A stretch of DNA of 64,000 bases. Origin: Ferruginivarius sediminum. Its GTDB lineage: Bacteria; Pseudomonadota; Alphaproteobacteria; Kiloniellales; Rhodovibrionaceae. The notes beneath the pieces are model-generated. The model was not told the DNA's origin and made no database searches. It saw nothing but the letters and a program-made list of their open reading frames with translations. This document shows, piece after piece, positions 9,551 through 19,386 of the stretch (position 1 is its first letter; each line of letters begins with the position of its first letter). The stretch is taken from positions 1 through 64,000 of the forward strand of contig NZ_QPMH01000020.1 in assembly GCF_003344765.1 (NCBI RefSeq). The letters run 5' to 3'. A program made the translations under genes and the position numbers.

Positions 9551-10863
9551 CCGCGGCCCAGAACTTCCTCGATATCGCCGGTCAGGTGCTTGCCCGGCAG
9601 GATCAGGTTCAAGAGTATCCCGACGATCGCCGCGAGTGCCATTCCCGACAGCTCGACCAACTCTCCCAGCGGCAGCACCGCTCCGCCGACGCCGATCACC
9701 AGGATGACCGAGACGATGGCGAGGTTGCGCTTCTCGCCCAGGTTCACCCGCCCCTCGATCATCGTGCGCAGGCCCGAGGAGGCAATGATCCCGAACAGCA
9801 GAATCGAGACGCCGCCCATGACGGCCGTCGGGATCGAATTCAGGAACGCCGCGAAGTTCCCCAGGAAGCCCAGCAGCACGGCCAGCACGGCCGCCCCGCC
9901 GATCACCCATACGCTGAACACCCGCGTGATCGCCAACACGCCGATGTTCTCGCCATAGGTCGTGTTCGGCGGGCCGCCCAGGCAGGAGGCGATCATCGTG
10001 GCGACGCCGTCACCGGCCAGGGAGCGGTGCAGGCCCGGCGATTTCACGACGTTGCGGCCGATCACCTTGGAGATCACTAACTGGTCGCCGATATGCTCGG
10101 CGATGGTGACGACGGCGACCGGCACCAGCAGCAGGAAGATCTCTGCCGGCACCTGCGTGTCGTGGGTGACGAAGGGCACGATGAAGTCCGGCGCGCGCAC
10201 GGTCTCGGCCGCCCAGATTCCCGACATGTCGACAAGCCCCGCGGCCAGCGCGATGATATAACCGGCCACGATGCCGATCAGCACCGGCACCATCGCGAAG
10301 AACCCGCGAAGGAAGACGGCCGCGAGGATCGTCACCGCCAGCGTTGCCAGCGCGACACCGAAGTGCAGCGCGCTGTAGCTCTCCGTCGCCGGGTCGTTGG
10401 TCGCCATGTCGATGGCGACGGAGGCCAGCGACAGGCCGATCACCATGATGACCGGTCCGACGACGACCGGCGGCAGCAGCCGTAGCAGCCAGTTCACGCC
10501 CAGCGCGCCGATCAGCAGCGACACCACCAGATAGACGCAGCCCGCGGCGAAGGCGCCGACAAGGGCACCGTCGGGACCGGCCAGCTCCGTGCCCGCCACG
10601 ATGGGCGCGATGAAGGCGAAGGACGATCCCAGATAAGCGGGAATGCCGCCTTTCGTTATGGCGATATACGCCAGCGTGCCGAGCCCGCTGGTCACCAGCG
10701 CGACCGCCGGGTTCAGGCCAGTGAGCAGCGGCACCAGGATGGTGGCGCCGAACATGGCGAAGAGATGCTGTACCGACAGCACCAGCCAGCGGTGGCCCGC
10801 CGGTCGCTCATGCAGATCCAGGCCCGGCTGTGCGCCGGGTTCGTGCGATTTGATTTCCGACAT
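9547..10863 (-). CDS. uraA: UraA-type uracil/xanthine permease (NCS2)
   Basis: 438-residue, strongly hydrophobic NCS2 (nucleobase-ascorbate) transporter that would take up uracil by proton symport in the inner membrane. Family signatures include VSVQHLFAMFGATILVP near the N-terminus and PNTTYGENIGVLAITRV in the middle. It is divergently placed against upp, the enzyme that converts imported uracil to UMP, which supports uracil as the substrate. The 263-base gap between the two starts must carry both promoters. Confidence 0.93.
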   Translation of the reverse strand: MSEIKSHEPGAQPGLDLHERPAGHRWLVLSVQHLFAMFGATILVPLLTGLNPAVALVTSGLGTLAYIAITKGGIPAYLGSSFAFIAPIVAGTELAGPDGALVGAFAAGCVYLVVSLLIGALGVNWLLRLLPPVVVGPVIMVIGLSLASVAIDMATNDPATESYSALHFGVALATLAVTILAAVFLRGFFAMVPVLIGIVAGYIIALAAGLVDMSGIWAAETVRAPDFIVPFVTHDTQVPAEIFLLLVPVAVVTIAEHIGDQLVISKVIGRNVVKSPGLHRSLAGDGVATMIASCLGGPPNTTYGENIGVLAITRVFSVWVIGGAAVLAVLLGFLGNFAAFLNSIPTAVMGGVSILLFGIIASSGLRTMIEGRVNLGEKRNLAIVSVILVIGVGGAVLPLGELVELSGMALAAIVGILLNLILPGKHLTGDIEEVLGRG

Positions 10864-11126
10864 TCGCGAATCCCCCTCGCGACCGTGCCCGCCGGCGACT
10901 CGGCAGGCTGTGGATTGGCCGTGTGTCCCCTGAAGATGCGCCGGAGCCTAGCATAGATGTGACACGCGCCAAGCGGGTAGTTATCCCCGGTTTTCGCGGG
11001 CGAAAGCGTCGTGGAACGGCTGGGCGCGGCACGAAAGCGTATGCTACTGGCCGGCATGGGTGCGGGCCGTCTCGACAGGCGTCCGTCGCTTTCGTATGAC
11101 TGCGCCCGCGCGGAAGGGAGGACGCC

Positions 11127-11768
11127 ATGACAGCAAGACAGGACGGGGTCACCGTCGTCGATCACCCACTGGTCCAGCACAAGCTGACGCAAATGCGCCG
11201 GCGGGAGACGCCGACGCCGGAGTTCCGTCGGCTGGCGCGCGAGCTGTCGCTGCTGCTGGCTTACGAAGTGACCCGCGACATCCCGCTGGATTACATGGAC
11301 ATCGAGACGCCCATCGCGCCGATGCGCGCGCCCGTGGTGGCGGGGCGGAAGCTGTGCCTCGTATCCATCCTGCGTGCGGGTAACGGTATCCTGGACGGGA
11401 TGCTCGACCTGATCCCGCACGCGCGTGTCGGCCATGTCGGGCTCTACCGCGATCCCAAGACGCTGCGGCCGGTCGAATACTACTTCAAGGTTCCCGACGC
11501 GCTGGACGAGCGGCTGACCATCGTCTGCGACCCGATGCTGGCGACCGGCCATACCGCCGCAGCCGCGGTACAGAAGCTGAAGGAACGCGGGGCCGACAAC
11601 GTCAAATTCCTGTGCTTGCTGGCGGCTCCGGAAGGCGCCAAGGTGCTGCGCGAGGCGCACCCGGACGTGCCGATCTTTACCGCTGCGATTGACGAGAAGC
11701 TGAACGAGAAGGGCTATATCGTTCCCGGCCTTGGCGACGCCGGCGACCGGATCTACGGCACAGCATAG
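11127..11768 (+). CDS. upp: Uracil phosphoribosyltransferase
   Basis: 213 residues, the usual length. It converts uracil and PRPP to UMP. The PRPP-binding loop [19 protein letters not shown] and the C-terminal uracil-binding [13 protein letters not shown] are present. A GGAGG-type site (GGAAGGGAGGACGCC) precedes the ATG. It lies divergent to uraA and its stop overlaps that of the MFS gene on the opposite strand by 16 bases. Confidence 0.96.
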   Translation: MTARQDGVTVVDHPLVQHKLTQMRRRETPTPEFRRLARELSLLLAYEVTRDIPLDYMDIETPIAPMRAPVVAGRKLCLVSILRAGNGILDGMLDLIPHARVGHVGLYRDPKTLRPVEYYFKVPDALDERLTIVCDPMLATGHTAAAAVQKLKERGADNVKFLCLLAAPEGAKVLREAHPDVPIFTAAIDEKLNEKGYIVPGLGDAGDRIYGTA

Positions 11769-12919
11769 CCCCCCGCCTGCCGTTCCGCCCGCCACAGGAC
11801 GAGGGCCAGCACGCCGGCCACGGCGCTCATTGCCGCCATCGCGTAAAAGGCCAGGCCGCCGACGCTGTCGTAAAGCGCCCCGGCCGCCAGCATGGCCAGT
11901 CCCATAGCGATGCCGCCCGATACTGCGCTATAGAGGCCCTGTGCCGTGCTTTGCAGACCGGACGGGGCGGTCCGCGCGATGAAGTGCATGGCGCCCAGGT
12001 GGGCCGCGCCGAAGGTCAGGCCATGCAGGACCTGCGCCGCTGCCAGCACCCCGATATCCGTGGTGACGGCCAGGGTGCTCCACCGCAGCAATCCGCCCGC
12101 CGCCGCAAGGAGCAGTAGGCCAACCGGCCCGGTCCGCGCCAGAACGGCCCCGCCGGCGGCGAACAGCAGGATCTCCGCGACCACGCCTTCCGACCACAGC
12201 CAGCCGACGGTGGCGGGCGAGATGCCGACCGACTTCCAATGCACGGCCGAGAAGGCGTAGTAGACGGCATGGCTGGCCTGCAGCAGGGCGCCGGTCGCCA
12301 GGAACAGCACGAAGCGGCGATGAGCGAGCAGGGCGGTTAGCGGTGCCGGGGCGTGACGTTCCGTCCGCCGTTCGGCCCTCGGCAGCAGCAGCGTCGTCAA
12401 CCACAGCAGCGCCAGGGCGGCCATGATTCCCCAGAGGATGGAATCCGGGGAGTGGCTGCTCAGAACCTCGCCAATGCCGAGGACGGCCAGGATAAACGTT
12501 ATCGAACCCCACAGCCGCAGCCGCCCGTAGTCGAGGCTGTGTGCACGGACAGCCGCCATTGCCTGACTCTCGCCAAGCGGGATGATGGAATGGAAGCTGG
12601 GGAACAGTAGCAGATGGATCGCCAGCACGCCCCAGAAGCCATGGACGAGTTGGAACGCAGCGGCGGCCAGTAGGGCGAACAGTGCGAGCGCACCCATTGT
12701 CCACCGGCGGCGCCCGGTACGGTCGGCGATTTGCCCGATAACCGGATTCACGGCCGTCTTCACCCAGGTGCCCAGCGCCAGGACAAGGCCGATCTCGGCA
12801 CCGGCTAGGCCCCGATCTTCCAGGAACATCGGCCAGAATGGCAGATAGATACCCAGCGCCAGGAAGAACGCGCCGTAGAAGCTGGCGAAGGGAAGGGCGG
12901 TGCGAAGTGCCGAGGTCAC
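11753..12919 (-). CDS. MFS transporter, LacY/HcaT-like, in the deo operon
   Basis: 388 residues with about 12 membrane segments. The cytoplasmic loop [15 protein letters not shown] is the typical MFS signature between helices 2 and 3, and the first helix ([18 protein letters not shown]) resembles the MFS_1-like group that includes the sugar and phenylpropionate porters. The start is GTG, sharing GTGA with the deoA stop. Operon coupling to deoA and deoC suggests that it imports nucleosides or deoxynucleosides; that substrate is inferred from context only. Confidence 0.83.
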   Translation of the reverse strand: MTSALRTALPFASFYGAFFLALGIYLPFWPMFLEDRGLAGAEIGLVLALGTWVKTAVNPVIGQIADRTGRRRWTMGALALFALLAAAAFQLVHGFWGVLAIHLLLFPSFHSIIPLGESQAMAAVRAHSLDYGRLRLWGSITFILAVLGIGEVLSSHSPDSILWGIMAALALLWLTTLLLPRAERRTERHAPAPLTALLAHRRFVLFLATGALLQASHAVYYAFSAVHWKSVGISPATVGWLWSEGVVAEILLFAAGGAVLARTGPVGLLLLAAAGGLLRWSTLAVTTDIGVLAAAQVLHGLTFGAAHLGAMHFIARTAPSGLQSTAQGLYSAVSGGIAMGLAMLAAGALYDSVGGLAFYAMAAMSAVAGVLALVLWRAERQAGGYAVP

Positions 12920-14253
12920 AGCTCGCCGCCACTGGGCACGCGTGCCGCGACCAGCGGCAGCGGATGCGCTGGAGACTCGCTGATCGTATAGGCATCCAGA
13001 ACCCGTGCCTTAGCCGCATCCGCTGCTTGTTCGTCGCGCGCATGCACGATGGCAAGCGGCGTTCCTGCCTCCACCCGGTCGCCGACCTGGGCCAGCCCAC
13101 TCAAACCGACGGCCGGATCGACCGTATCCTCCGCGCGGTGGCGTGCGCCGCCCAGGTGCATGATGGCAACGCCCAGAGCGCGAGCGTCCATCTTGGCAAC
13201 ATAACCCGGGTGCGGGGCCGGGGCCTCGCGCTGCACCGGCGCGCGCGGCAGATGTTTGTCAGGTCGCTCGATCAGGTCGGCGGGGCCGCCGAGCGCGCCG
13301 ACCATGGCCTGGAAGCGCTCGGCCGCGCGGCCGTCGGCCAGAGCCCGGTCGGCCTGCCGCCGGGCGTCCTCCCGATTGTCCGCCAGTCCAGCAAGCTGAA
13401 GCATCTCGGCCGCCAGGCGCAGGGTCAAAACACGCAAGCGGGCATTGCCTGTCCGAGCGGTAAGCTGAGCGATAGCCTCGCGCACCTCGACGGCGTTACC
13501 GGCGCTGCGCGCCAGCGGCTGATCCATGTCGCTCAGCAAGGCGACCGTTGGCAGGCCGGCTGCCTTTCCGGTGGCAACCAGGGCTTCCGCCAGGGTGCGG
13601 GCGTCCGGCAATTCCCGCATGAAGGCGCCGGAGCCGAACTTTACGTCCATCACCAGGCCGCCAAGGCCGGCGGCGAGTTTCTTGGAGAGGATGGAAGCCA
13701 CGATCAGGGGGATCGATTCCACCGTTGCCGTCACGTCGCGGATGGCATAGAGCCGCCGGTCCGCCGGGGCCAGCTCCGACGTGGCGCCGACAATGGCGCA
13801 GCCGACCTCGCGCACGACCTTTCGGAAGGTCTTGAGGTCGGGCATCGCATTGTACCCGGGAATGGCGTCCAGCTTGTCCAGGGTGCCGCCGGTGTGGCCC
13901 AGGCCCCGGCCCGATATCATCGGCACTGCCCCGCCGCAGGCCGCGACGATGGGCGCGAGGATCAGGCTGACGGTGTCGCCGACCCCACCGGTCGAGTGCT
14001 TGTCCACGACCGGCCGGTCAACGTCCGGCCAGTCCAGGGTTTCGCCACTGTCCGCCATCGCCCTGGTCAATGCCGCGGTTTCACGCTGGTCCATCCCGTT
14101 GAGGCAGACCGCCATGGCGAACGCGGCGGCCTGTGCCTCGCTCAGGCTGCCGTCGGCCAGCCCCGCGACGATAGTGCCGATCTCCGTCTCATTCACAGCT
14201 TCGCCGTCGCGCTTGCGGCGGATGATCTCCTGCGGGAATGGGGTATCCGTCAT
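12916..14253 (-). CDS. deoA: Thymidine phosphorylase
   Basis: 445 residues. It splits thymidine with phosphate into thymine and deoxyribose-1-phosphate. The family motif SGRGLGHTGGTLDKLDAIPG and the phosphate/substrate motif VDKHSTGGVGDTVSL are intact. The ATG at 14253 overlaps the deoC stop as ATGA; a longer upstream frame only shadows deoC. With deoC it forms a deoxynucleoside catabolic pathway. Confidence 0.95.
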   Translation of the reverse strand: MTDTPFPQEIIRRKRDGEAVNETEIGTIVAGLADGSLSEAQAAAFAMAVCLNGMDQRETAALTRAMADSGETLDWPDVDRPVVDKHSTGGVGDTVSLILAPIVAACGGAVPMISGRGLGHTGGTLDKLDAIPGYNAMPDLKTFRKVVREVGCAIVGATSELAPADRRLYAIRDVTATVESIPLIVASILSKKLAAGLGGLVMDVKFGSGAFMRELPDARTLAEALVATGKAAGLPTVALLSDMDQPLARSAGNAVEVREAIAQLTARTGNARLRVLTLRLAAEMLQLAGLADNREDARRQADRALADGRAAERFQAMVGALGGPADLIERPDKHLPRAPVQREAPAPHPGYVAKMDARALGVAIMHLGGARHRAEDTVDPAVGLSGLAQVGDRVEAGTPLAIVHARDEQAADAAKARVLDAYTISESPAHPLPLVAARVPSGGEL

Positions 14254-14999
14254 GCTCCGGTCCCCTTTGCCTTGTCGATCAGATCGTCCAGCAGGCTTGA
14301 GGCGCCGATACGGAAACGCTCGGGCATGATGGCGGCTTCTCCCAGGATATCGCGCGCCAGATCCATGTAGACGGCTGCCTGCTCGTATTGCCGGATGCCG
14401 CCGGCGGCCTTGAAACCGACGGGTCGTTCCTGTTCGGCGATGACGCGCAGCATGGTTTCCGCTGCTTCCGGTGTCGCCGCCGGCTCTCGCGTGCCGGTCG
14501 AGGTCTTCAGGAAGTCCGCCCCGCCGGCAATCGCGGCGCGCGAGGCTCGGGCGATGGACGAGGGGTCCGGTAGGGCGCCCGTCTCGAGGATGACCTTCAG
14601 CGTGGCGTTCCCGGCCGCCGTCTTGCAAGCGCGCACAAAGGCTTCGCCCCTGGCCCAGCTTTCGTCGGCGGCCTTGCTGAAGGGATAGACGACGTCCACC
14701 TCCTGTGCCCCGGCGGCCACGGACTCGCGGATTTCGAAAGCCGCGCGTTTCCTGTCGGCCTGTCCGTGCGGAAAATTCGCCACGGTACAGATGCGCACGA
14801 CCGCCGCGCCGAGCGTGCGTCTGGCTGCCTCCAAATGGGCCGGTGGAATGCAGACGGCCGCAACCGGGCCATACGGCGTCATCGCGCGGGCGCAGAGTTG
14901 TTCGACCGTTGCGCGGTTCGTTCGATTGTCCAGGCTGGTGAGGTCAAGCAGGCCGATAAGTTGGCGTGCGCGGGCGGTGGTGTCAGAGGCGGTTTTCAT
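14250..14999 (-). CDS. deoC: Deoxyribose-phosphate aldolase
   Basis: 249 residues. It cleaves deoxyribose-5-phosphate to acetaldehyde and glyceraldehyde-3-phosphate. The Schiff-base lysine lies in GGADFLKTSTGT and the second conserved lysine in PVGFKAAGGIR. First gene of the deoC-deoA-MFS operon. No deoB (phosphopentomutase), needed between DeoA and DeoC, is seen in this window. Confidence 0.94.
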   Translation of the reverse strand: MKTASDTTARARQLIGLLDLTSLDNRTNRATVEQLCARAMTPYGPVAAVCIPPAHLEAARRTLGAAVVRICTVANFPHGQADRKRAAFEIRESVAAGAQEVDVVYPFSKAADESWARGEAFVRACKTAAGNATLKVILETGALPDPSSIARASRAAIAGGADFLKTSTGTREPAATPEAAETMLRVIAEQERPVGFKAAGGIRQYEQAAVYMDLARDILGEAAIMPERFRIGASSLLDDLIDKAKGTGA

Positions 15000-15110
15000 G
15001 CCCGGACGATACCGTTGACGCCGGCCTGACGAAATCGGCGTGGAAACATCTTTTCAAGCCGGCCTGAAGGTCCGATGTTCGGGGCAGGTGTGGAGATGGA
15101 GAGGTAAGAC

Positions 15111-15578
15111 ATGAACGGCGGTTCCGGACAGCACGACGGCACACGGGGCGACTCCAGCTCGCCGGTATGCTACGCCGAAGAGGCGGACCCCGACTACATG
15201 TGGGCGCGCCCGGCCACTCCGGATATCCGTTTGAAGCGGATCTACGACCCGGCGGAGCCCGATGACGGCGCGCGTATCCTGGTTGACCGCGTCTGGCCGC
15301 GCGGCATCAGCAAGACTGACGCGCGGCTCGACCTCTGGTGGCGTGATGCGGCGCCGACGCCGGAACTGCGCAAGTGGTTCGGGCACGACCCCGACAAGTT
15401 CGCCGAGTTCGCACAGCGTTATCGGGCCGAGCTGGATGCCGCGCCGGAGGCCCTGAGGCCGCTGCTCGACGCTGCCCGCGCCGGCCGCCTGACGCTGCTG
15501 TTCGCCGCAAGGGATCGGACGCACAACCATGCCGTCGTGCTGCGCGAAGCCGTGGAGACGGCTTTCGGCGCCGATTAG
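15111..15578 (+). CDS. DUF488 family protein with a short N-terminal extension
   Basis: 155 residues. From about residue 40 it is a standard DUF488 domain: IRLKRIYDP, ILVDRVWPRGI, LRKWFGHDP and LTLLFAARDRTHNHA are all family motifs. The first 40 residues add a segment with VCYAEEADPDYMWARP, not part of the DUF488 core. The biochemical role of DUF488 is not settled. A GGAGAGG site precedes the ATG. It stands alone, convergent with the Lrp-like gene. Confidence 0.85.
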   Translation: MNGGSGQHDGTRGDSSSPVCYAEEADPDYMWARPATPDIRLKRIYDPAEPDDGARILVDRVWPRGISKTDARLDLWWRDAAPTPELRKWFGHDPDKFAEFAQRYRAELDAAPEALRPLLDAARAGRLTLLFAARDRTHNHAVVLREAVETAFGAD

Positions 15579-15595
15579 ACGCGCAGGTTAGCAGG

Positions 15596-15835
15596 CTAGC
15601 CGAAGGCCTTGAAGGCGATGGTCGTGAAGGTATCGGCGATGTCCGGCTGGGTTTGGACCCGCTCAGTCACGAAATGGCCAATATCCTGGCCATCGGGAAG
15701 GTAGCACTTCACCAGGAGGTCGTACTGGCCCGAGGTGGAGTGAACTTCGGACACCTCTGGCAGATCGACCAGTTCGTCGGCGACCTCGTAGGCCTTGCCG
15801 CGTTCGCACTTAATGCTGATGAAGATCGTCTGCAT
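15596..15835 (-). CDS. Standalone Lrp/AsnC ligand-binding (RAM) domain protein
   Basis: 79 residues forming only the C-terminal alpha/beta domain of Lrp/AsnC regulators (motif SGQYDLLVKCYLPDGQDIG). The DNA-binding helix-turn-helix is missing. The ATG at 15835 fits the family's usual start, with no coding signal upstream. Standalone domains like this form rings and may bind amino acids or modulate full-length Lrp-type proteins. Function here is not known. Confidence 0.88.
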   Translation of the reverse strand: MQTIFISIKCERGKAYEVADELVDLPEVSEVHSTSGQYDLLVKCYLPDGQDIGHFVTERVQTQPDIADTFTTIAFKAFG

Positions 15836-15978
15836 GGCGCTCCTGCCCGCGACGGTGGATCCGGTGCGCGGCATGATAGCGCGCCGCACCGGCAAACCAA
15901 GGCTACAATCCATTGAGGGGCGGAACGAAAACGGACGCTCGCTTGGCTGGGCGCCCATGGATCCGCTGTCCTCCGTAT

Positions 15979-17490
15979 TCAGGCCGTGGCCGAGGAAATC
16001 GGCACCGGGCGCAGGAGAAAGGCCGGTGTATGATCGCCGAACGGCTTGGACTGCCGGCCGTTTGAGGCCTGGCGGCTTTCGGGGGACTGCTTCGACTTCG
16101 ACTTATCCTTGGCTTTCACCTGTTTGCCTTTCGCATTCTTCTTTTCTTGTTCCTCTGCCACGGCGGCGGGCTTGGAGTCGTCCCGCGGTGCGTCGTCCGG
16201 CCGGGCCTCCTCGGTTGCCGGCTGGCTTTCCGCCTTTGCCTCCGTCCCGCGAGAGGCTTGCTTGCGTCCTTCCGCTTTCGGCTTGCGCTGCCCCGATCCA
16301 CGCCGGCGACGCTTGCCGGACTCGGGCTTCTCGGCGACAGCGCCTTCCACCTCTTCCGGCGGCAGGACGTTGACGGAGTCGATATCCACGGCGGGAATGC
16401 GGCCCGACATCATCGATTCGATGTCGGCCAGATACTTGCCATCGGCTGGCGTGGCCAGCATGAACGCCAGTCCCGAACGACCGGCGCGACCCGTACGGCC
16501 GATACGATGGACGTAGTCTTCCGGATGCGTGGGAACGTCGTAGTTGAAGACATGGCTGACCTCGGGAATGTCGAGGCCGCGTGCTGCCACGTCGGAGCAT
16601 ACCAGCAGCCGAATCTCGCCTGCGCGGAATTGCTCCAGCGTCTGCATGCGCATCGGCTGCGACATGTCGCCGTGCAGTTCCCCTACAGAGTAGTCCTGCT
16701 TGGCCAGCGCCTTCGCCAGGGCGCTGACATCCCGCTTCCGGTTGCAGAAGATCAGCCCGCGCGTGACGTTCTCCCGCTGCATCAATGTCTGCAGCGCCTT
16801 GCGCTTGTCCTTACCCGGGCAGCGCACAACGCCCTGCTGCACCGTCTCCGCGGGCGAAGCCGGCGGGGAAACCGAGACTTCCTTCGGGTTCATCAGGAAC
16901 TTGTCGGCCAGCCGGCGGATTTCCTTCGGCATCGTGGCCGAGAAGAACAGTGTCTGGCGGATCGTCGGCAGCATCGACACGATACGCTCGACATCTGGAA
17001 TGAAGCCCATGTCGAGCATACGGTCGGCCTCGTCGATGACGAGGATGCGGACATCGGCCAGCAGGATCTTGCCGCGCTCGTAAAGGTCGATAAGGCGGCC
17101 TGGCGTGGCGATCAGCACATCGACGCCGCGGTTCAGCACCTGTTCCTGGTCCGCGAAGGACGAGCCGCCGATCAGCAGCGCCTTCGACAGCTTGTGGTGC
17201 TTGCCGTACTTCTCGAAGCTTTCGCCCACCTGTGCGGCGAGCTCGCGCGTTGGCGCCAGGATCAGCGAGCGCGGCATGCGCGCCTTGGCGCGCCCTTCTG
17301 CCAGGATATCGATCATCGGCAGGGTGAAGGACGCCGTCTTGCCCGTACCTGTCTGGGCACAGCCAAGGACGTCGCGGCCCATCAGGACATATGGAATTGC
17401 CTTTTCCTGAATGGGTGTCGGGTCGCTGTAGCCGGCATCGCTCAGCGCGTTAAGGAGCTTGTCGCTTAAGCCCAGGTCTTGGAATGTCAT
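15979..17490 (-). CDS. DEAD-box ATP-dependent RNA helicase, RhlE-like
   Basis: 503 residues. Motifs in order: Q motif region FQDLGLSDKLL, Walker A AQTGTGKTASFTLP, PTRELAAQV, the DEAD box in VIDEADRMLDMGF, SAT in FFSATMPKEI, and HRIGRTGRAGRSG. After about residue 370 the chain becomes a basic, low-complexity tail rich in K, R, E and S, typical of RhlE-type cold-linked RNA helicases and likely RNA-binding. The ATG at 17490 begins the Q-motif region directly; the frame upstream of it is not coding-like. Confidence 0.93.
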   Translation of the reverse strand: MTFQDLGLSDKLLNALSDAGYSDPTPIQEKAIPYVLMGRDVLGCAQTGTGKTASFTLPMIDILAEGRAKARMPRSLILAPTRELAAQVGESFEKYGKHHKLSKALLIGGSSFADQEQVLNRGVDVLIATPGRLIDLYERGKILLADVRILVIDEADRMLDMGFIPDVERIVSMLPTIRQTLFFSATMPKEIRRLADKFLMNPKEVSVSPPASPAETVQQGVVRCPGKDKRKALQTLMQRENVTRGLIFCNRKRDVSALAKALAKQDYSVGELHGDMSQPMRMQTLEQFRAGEIRLLVCSDVAARGLDIPEVSHVFNYDVPTHPEDYVHRIGRTGRAGRSGLAFMLATPADGKYLADIESMMSGRIPAVDIDSVNVLPPEEVEGAVAEKPESGKRRRRGSGQRKPKAEGRKQASRGTEAKAESQPATEEARPDDAPRDDSKPAAVAEEQEKKNAKGKQVKAKDKSKSKQSPESRQASNGRQSKPFGDHTPAFLLRPVPISSATA

Positions 17491-17699
17491 ACAGGACGTC
17501 TTTTTCGGCCGTCTATTCTTGGGAAGGACTGGATTACGTTGTCTACGTAGATGGGCCGGGATCATAGAGAGTCAAGCCGCCCTGTCAATCACAACTCCAT
17601 GGCAGCAGCGCGGCGGGTTTACGGCTTGGCGGCGGTGGTTGCTTTCGCTAAAACATTTCAGGTTTTTCATTCCCATTACTTGCACAGGATCGCCTCCCA

Positions 17700-18242
17700 A
17701 TGCTCCTCCGTGCCAATGACAGCATCCTTATCGTGGTGGACATGCAGGCACGGCTGGTTCCGGCCGTGGCGCATTCGGAAGAGGTGACCGGACGGGTCGC
17801 TTTCATGCTCCAGGTGGCCCGCCGCCTCGACGTGCCCGTGATCCTGACGGAGCAGTACCCCGACGGCCTGGGCGGCACGGTCGAAGCGGTCCGCACGCAG
17901 GCCCCGGATTCACCCGTTGTCGAGAAGATGAACTTCTCCGCGATGCGCGAGCCGGATTTCGCCCGGCGCCTGTCCGCCCTGCGGCGGCGTCAGGCGGTCA
18001 TCTGCGGCGCCGAGACGCATGTCTGCGTGATGCAGACAGCGGCGGAGACGGCGACCACCGGCTTCGACACCTTCGTGGTTGCCGACGCTTGCGGCTCCCG
18101 GCGCGACAGCGACAAGCGGGCGGGCCTGGAGCGGCTTGCACGCCATGGCATCGAGGCGGTGACGAGCGAGATGGTCGCCTTCGAATGGCTGCACCGCGCG
18201 GGAACCGATGCCTTCCGGGACGTGATCAAGCTGATCAGATAA
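17700..18242 (+). CDS. Isochorismatase-family cysteine hydrolase
   Basis: 180 residues. The catalytic triad of the family is visible: Asp14 in IVVDMQARL, Lys in VVEKMNFSAM and Cys in CGAETHVCVMQT. This fits the YcaC-like group of small hydrolases; the true substrate cannot be told from sequence. Single gene after a 209-base gap that also holds the helicase promoter. Confidence 0.86.
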   Translation: MLLRANDSILIVVDMQARLVPAVAHSEEVTGRVAFMLQVARRLDVPVILTEQYPDGLGGTVEAVRTQAPDSPVVEKMNFSAMREPDFARRLSALRRRQAVICGAETHVCVMQTAAETATTGFDTFVVADACGSRRDSDKRAGLERLARHGIEAVTSEMVAFEWLHRAGTDAFRDVIKLIR

Positions 18243-18265
18243 GCCGCGCATCGAACCAACTGGAT

Positions 18266-18835
18266 TCACTCGAAGAAATCGTCGCCGTCGGGTCCGTTGC
18301 CGTCTTCCTTGCGCGGCTGGAAGAGGGCGGCGGTCGTATTCCGCACGAAGCGGTCGAACGCCGGATCGTCCGGCCCGCCGAGGTCCGCCCGACGCGCCCG
18401 CACGGAACTCAGGGCGCGTTCGCCGAAGCAATACGTCATCATCAGTTCAAGCCCGCCAAGGGGCTGGCGCTCCTGTTCGCGGCTGCCCGTGCAGACATCG
18501 GCGTGTCCGATGCGCGGGCTAGGCGTGAATATGGCGACCAGGCGGAAGGGGGAGCGGACTTCGCCCTCGGGATTGGCGGTAAACGCGATCCTGCCGCCGT
18601 ATGCGGTGCGCCGTACGGCATTCATCATGGCCGCGTCGACCGTGGCTTTGGGCGCGGCGAAGGGGTTTCCGACGATCTCCACTGGGACCGCTTGGTATTT
18701 GCCGGCGGAGTTCAGCAGTTTGGGGCCGTAGGTCGGCGCGAAATACTCGTGCGTGATGACGGCGTTTTGCCCGGTCGCGCAAGCGACGACACCCATGGCG
18801 CAAATCATTGCCACGCGGCCCAGTCTCAGGCTCAT
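18266..18835 (-). CDS. Putative lipoprotein of unknown function
   Basis: 189 residues with a signal peptide ending in a lipobox-like VVAC (cysteine at residue 19), so it is probably a lipid-anchored outer-membrane or periplasmic protein. The rest is mixed alpha/beta with two further cysteines (DVCTG, TYCFGER) that may pair, and an acidic C-terminal tail. I do not recognise a family. Its ATG overlaps the stop of the DUF465 gene (ATGA), so the two are coupled. Confidence 0.7.
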   Translation of the reverse strand: MSLRLGRVAMICAMGVVACATGQNAVITHEYFAPTYGPKLLNSAGKYQAVPVEIVGNPFAAPKATVDAAMMNAVRRTAYGGRIAFTANPEGEVRSPFRLVAIFTPSPRIGHADVCTGSREQERQPLGGLELMMTYCFGERALSSVRARRADLGGPDDPAFDRFVRNTTAALFQPRKEDGNGPDGDDFFE

Positions 18836-19065
18836 GGACGGGATTTCTCCTGCAAGATCGACAGCATTTCCGTCTCAAGGTCCAGCTTGCGCCGCTTGAG
18901 GCGCTCTGCGTCCGGATCGCTCTCGTCACGACCTTCGCGGACTTGCTCGGCAACCTCGCCATAGCGCTTTGCCAGGTTTGTGAAGGTGGCATTGGTTTCG
19001 AGCAGGTCCTTGATGCGTTCGCGGTATTCCGGAAATCGTTCGATCAGGTTCAAATGCAACGTCAT
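18832..19065 (-). CDS. DUF465 (YdcH-like) small helical protein
   Basis: 77 residues, almost all alpha-helical and highly charged (ERFPEYRERIKDLLETN, then LKRRKLDLETEMLSIL). This is the DUF465/YdcH pattern of short coiled-coil proteins. The ATG at 19065 is where family similarity begins; codons further upstream look non-coding. Function unknown. It precedes and overlaps a lipoprotein gene. Confidence 0.78.
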   Translation of the reverse strand: MTLHLNLIERFPEYRERIKDLLETNATFTNLAKRYGEVAEQVREGRDESDPDAERLKRRKLDLETEMLSILQEKSRP

Positions 19066-19386
19066 GGGTCCCGCCACTCCGTGTCCCGTGAACTGTCTGC
19101 GACGTATCGGTTGATTAACGATACTTCGCCACGTCCGGTTGCCCCGCCGGCTCGGGTTCCAAGACAAGTGTGTCGACACCTATTCGAATGAACTTCTAAT
19201 TTAAAAGTATAGTGCGGCAGCGACCACAGTAAAATGTATCTACCGTCACCTCCGGGTATCGGCGATTCGATTAAATTGAAGGCATTGGCCCTTTTAATAT
19301 CGAGTTGTATATTGTTGCCCTTGCATCGGGTGTGCGCAGCGGCGCGTGCGGCATCCCGGTACCGGGGTCGAGGGGCAGGGGGAGCG
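19066..19386. other. AT-richer intergenic region with divergent promoters
   Basis: 321 bases between the DUF465 gene (minus) and the alpha/beta hydrolase gene (plus). The part from about 19190 to 19315 is much richer in A and T than its surroundings (for example TTCTAATTTAAAAGTATAG and TTTTAATATCGAG). It probably holds the promoters of both genes. No gene or RNA structure is recognised. Confidence 0.5.
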
